Shown here: positions 13,281 through 13,899 of the stretch, piece by piece | How positions within the stretch are numbered: position 1 is the stretch's first letter | How the letters are laid out: each line of letters starts with the position of its first letter | NCBI GenBank assembly: GCA_903912795.1 | Contig: CAIWIS010000076.1 | Span: forward strand, 1-13,899 | From: an uncultured Bacteroidales bacterium | Lineage (GTDB): Bacteria > Bacteroidota > Bacteroidia > Bacteroidales > Paludibacteraceae | DNA length: 13,899 nt | Direction of reading: 5' to 3' | Program-made: the position numbers and the translations under genes | Notes under the pieces: model-generated | Databases searched by the model: none | What the model was told of the DNA's origin: nothing | The model's input: the letters and a program-made list of their open reading frames with translations, nothing else

Positions 13281-13899
13281 TTATCTTCTTACTTTATCAA
13301 CAGCAATTCCGTATACTGCTACATCTTTTAGAAAATATTCAATAGTTCCAACAGGTTTGTAAACAGTTGCCAACGATGCCATTTTAACACCCGATTTGTG
13401 AGTTGGATTATTCACATAATACGCATCCCAGGTGCCTATAGGAGCCGAAGCACCTACCGATTCGGGGCTACGATAAGCCCAATAAACTCTGTTCGATTCA
13501 TTGTCAATGGCAATGCCGGTTATATAAAGCGAAGTATCGTCCATAGGAGCAGCTTCAATGCGTTGCGGGTTTGATCCATTGAGGTTTGATACCCAAAAGC
13601 CAATTTTATCGGCAGGAGCAGTTACCGAAAAATATATTTTAAGATTAATTTCGTCGATGGCGAATGCGCGAATGGCGAAGCTTGTCAATATAGCACCAAG
13701 CGAAGGCAATGGCGTGTTCGAATTTGCATTTGCAGCTAAAATATCATTGCTAACAAAGCGATAAATACCTCTACCATTACCGCCTTTAGCCCAAAAGTAA
13801 GCCATGTCAAAATAGCGAATACCACCGCTTAACTGATTATTATCTAGTCCATTGCCATAATACCCTAACCGATTGGTTTTGGCTAAATAATATGGAACT
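13281..13899 (-). CDS. YWTD/NHL-like beta-propeller protein, C-terminal part
   Basis: The frame stays open to the right edge, so 205 C-terminal residues are visible and the start lies outside. An internal Met at 13805 is not the true start. Segments such as AFAIDEINLKIYFSV, WVSNLNGSNPQRIE and GIAIDNESNRVYWAYRS follow the pattern of YWTD (LDL-receptor class B) or NHL propeller blades: an A-I-D turn, then [KR]-[IV]-Y-[FW], then NLxGSN. A last partial strand (DVAVYGIAVD) ends the protein, as expected for a propeller closing strand. No T9SS sorting domain is present, so the protein is probably periplasmic or a lipoprotein. Its stop is 4 bp before the response regulator start, so they are surely in one operon. 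The ligand or function is unknown. Confidence 0.8.
   Translation of the reverse strand, partial: VPYYLAKTNRLGYYGNGLDNNQLSGGIRYFDMAYFWAKGGNGRGIYRFVSNDILAANANSNTPLPSLGAILTSFAIRAFAIDEINLKIYFSVTAPADKIGFWVSNLNGSNPQRIEAAPMDDTSLYITGIAIDNESNRVYWAYRSPESVGASAPIGTWDAYYVNNPTHKSGVKMASLATVYKPVGTIEYFLKDVAVYGIAVDKVRR

Overview
The window is AT-rich bacterial chromosome from a member of the Bacteroidota. Three things support this: promoter -7 elements of the form TAnnTTTG upstream of most transcription units, a very large secreted protein ending in a type IX secretion (por) sorting domain, and gene families and leader layouts typical of that phylum. I cannot place it more finely from the sequence. No stretch above about 300 bases lacks a gene.

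Left part, minus strand (1-5758). From right to left these are the translational GTPase TypA/BipA with a textbook intrinsic terminator, then a 1033-residue secreted protein built from 26 tandem repeats with two cysteines each plus a T9SS sorting domain, then (cut by the left edge) a secreted glutaredoxin-like protein with what looks like a SPOR domain. A strong hairpin separates the last two genes.

Middle, plus strand (5845-10427). Tyrosyl-tRNA synthetase has its own promoter and a long leader hairpin. It is followed by a strong promoter driving two tandem glutamine tRNAs (anticodons TTG and CTG) that end at an intrinsic terminator. Next comes a HipBA-type toxin-antitoxin pair with a clear promoter and a 7-bp gene overlap, closely followed by an unrelated-looking lipoprotein gene.

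Right part, minus strand (10434-13899). From right to left these are the C-terminal end of a YWTD-like beta-propeller protein, an NtrC-type sigma-54 response regulator that lacks a DNA-binding domain, ribose-5-phosphate isomerase B, and, after a 177-bp intergenic stretch filled with mini-hairpins, thiamine-monophosphate kinase. The first three are tightly packed and probably co-transcribed.

Most genes are housekeeping. The less ordinary material is the cysteine-paired repeat protein with signs of recent repeat amplification, the mini-hairpin array upstream of thiL, the regulator without a DNA-binding domain, and several regulatory structures around the tRNA and hipBA promoters.
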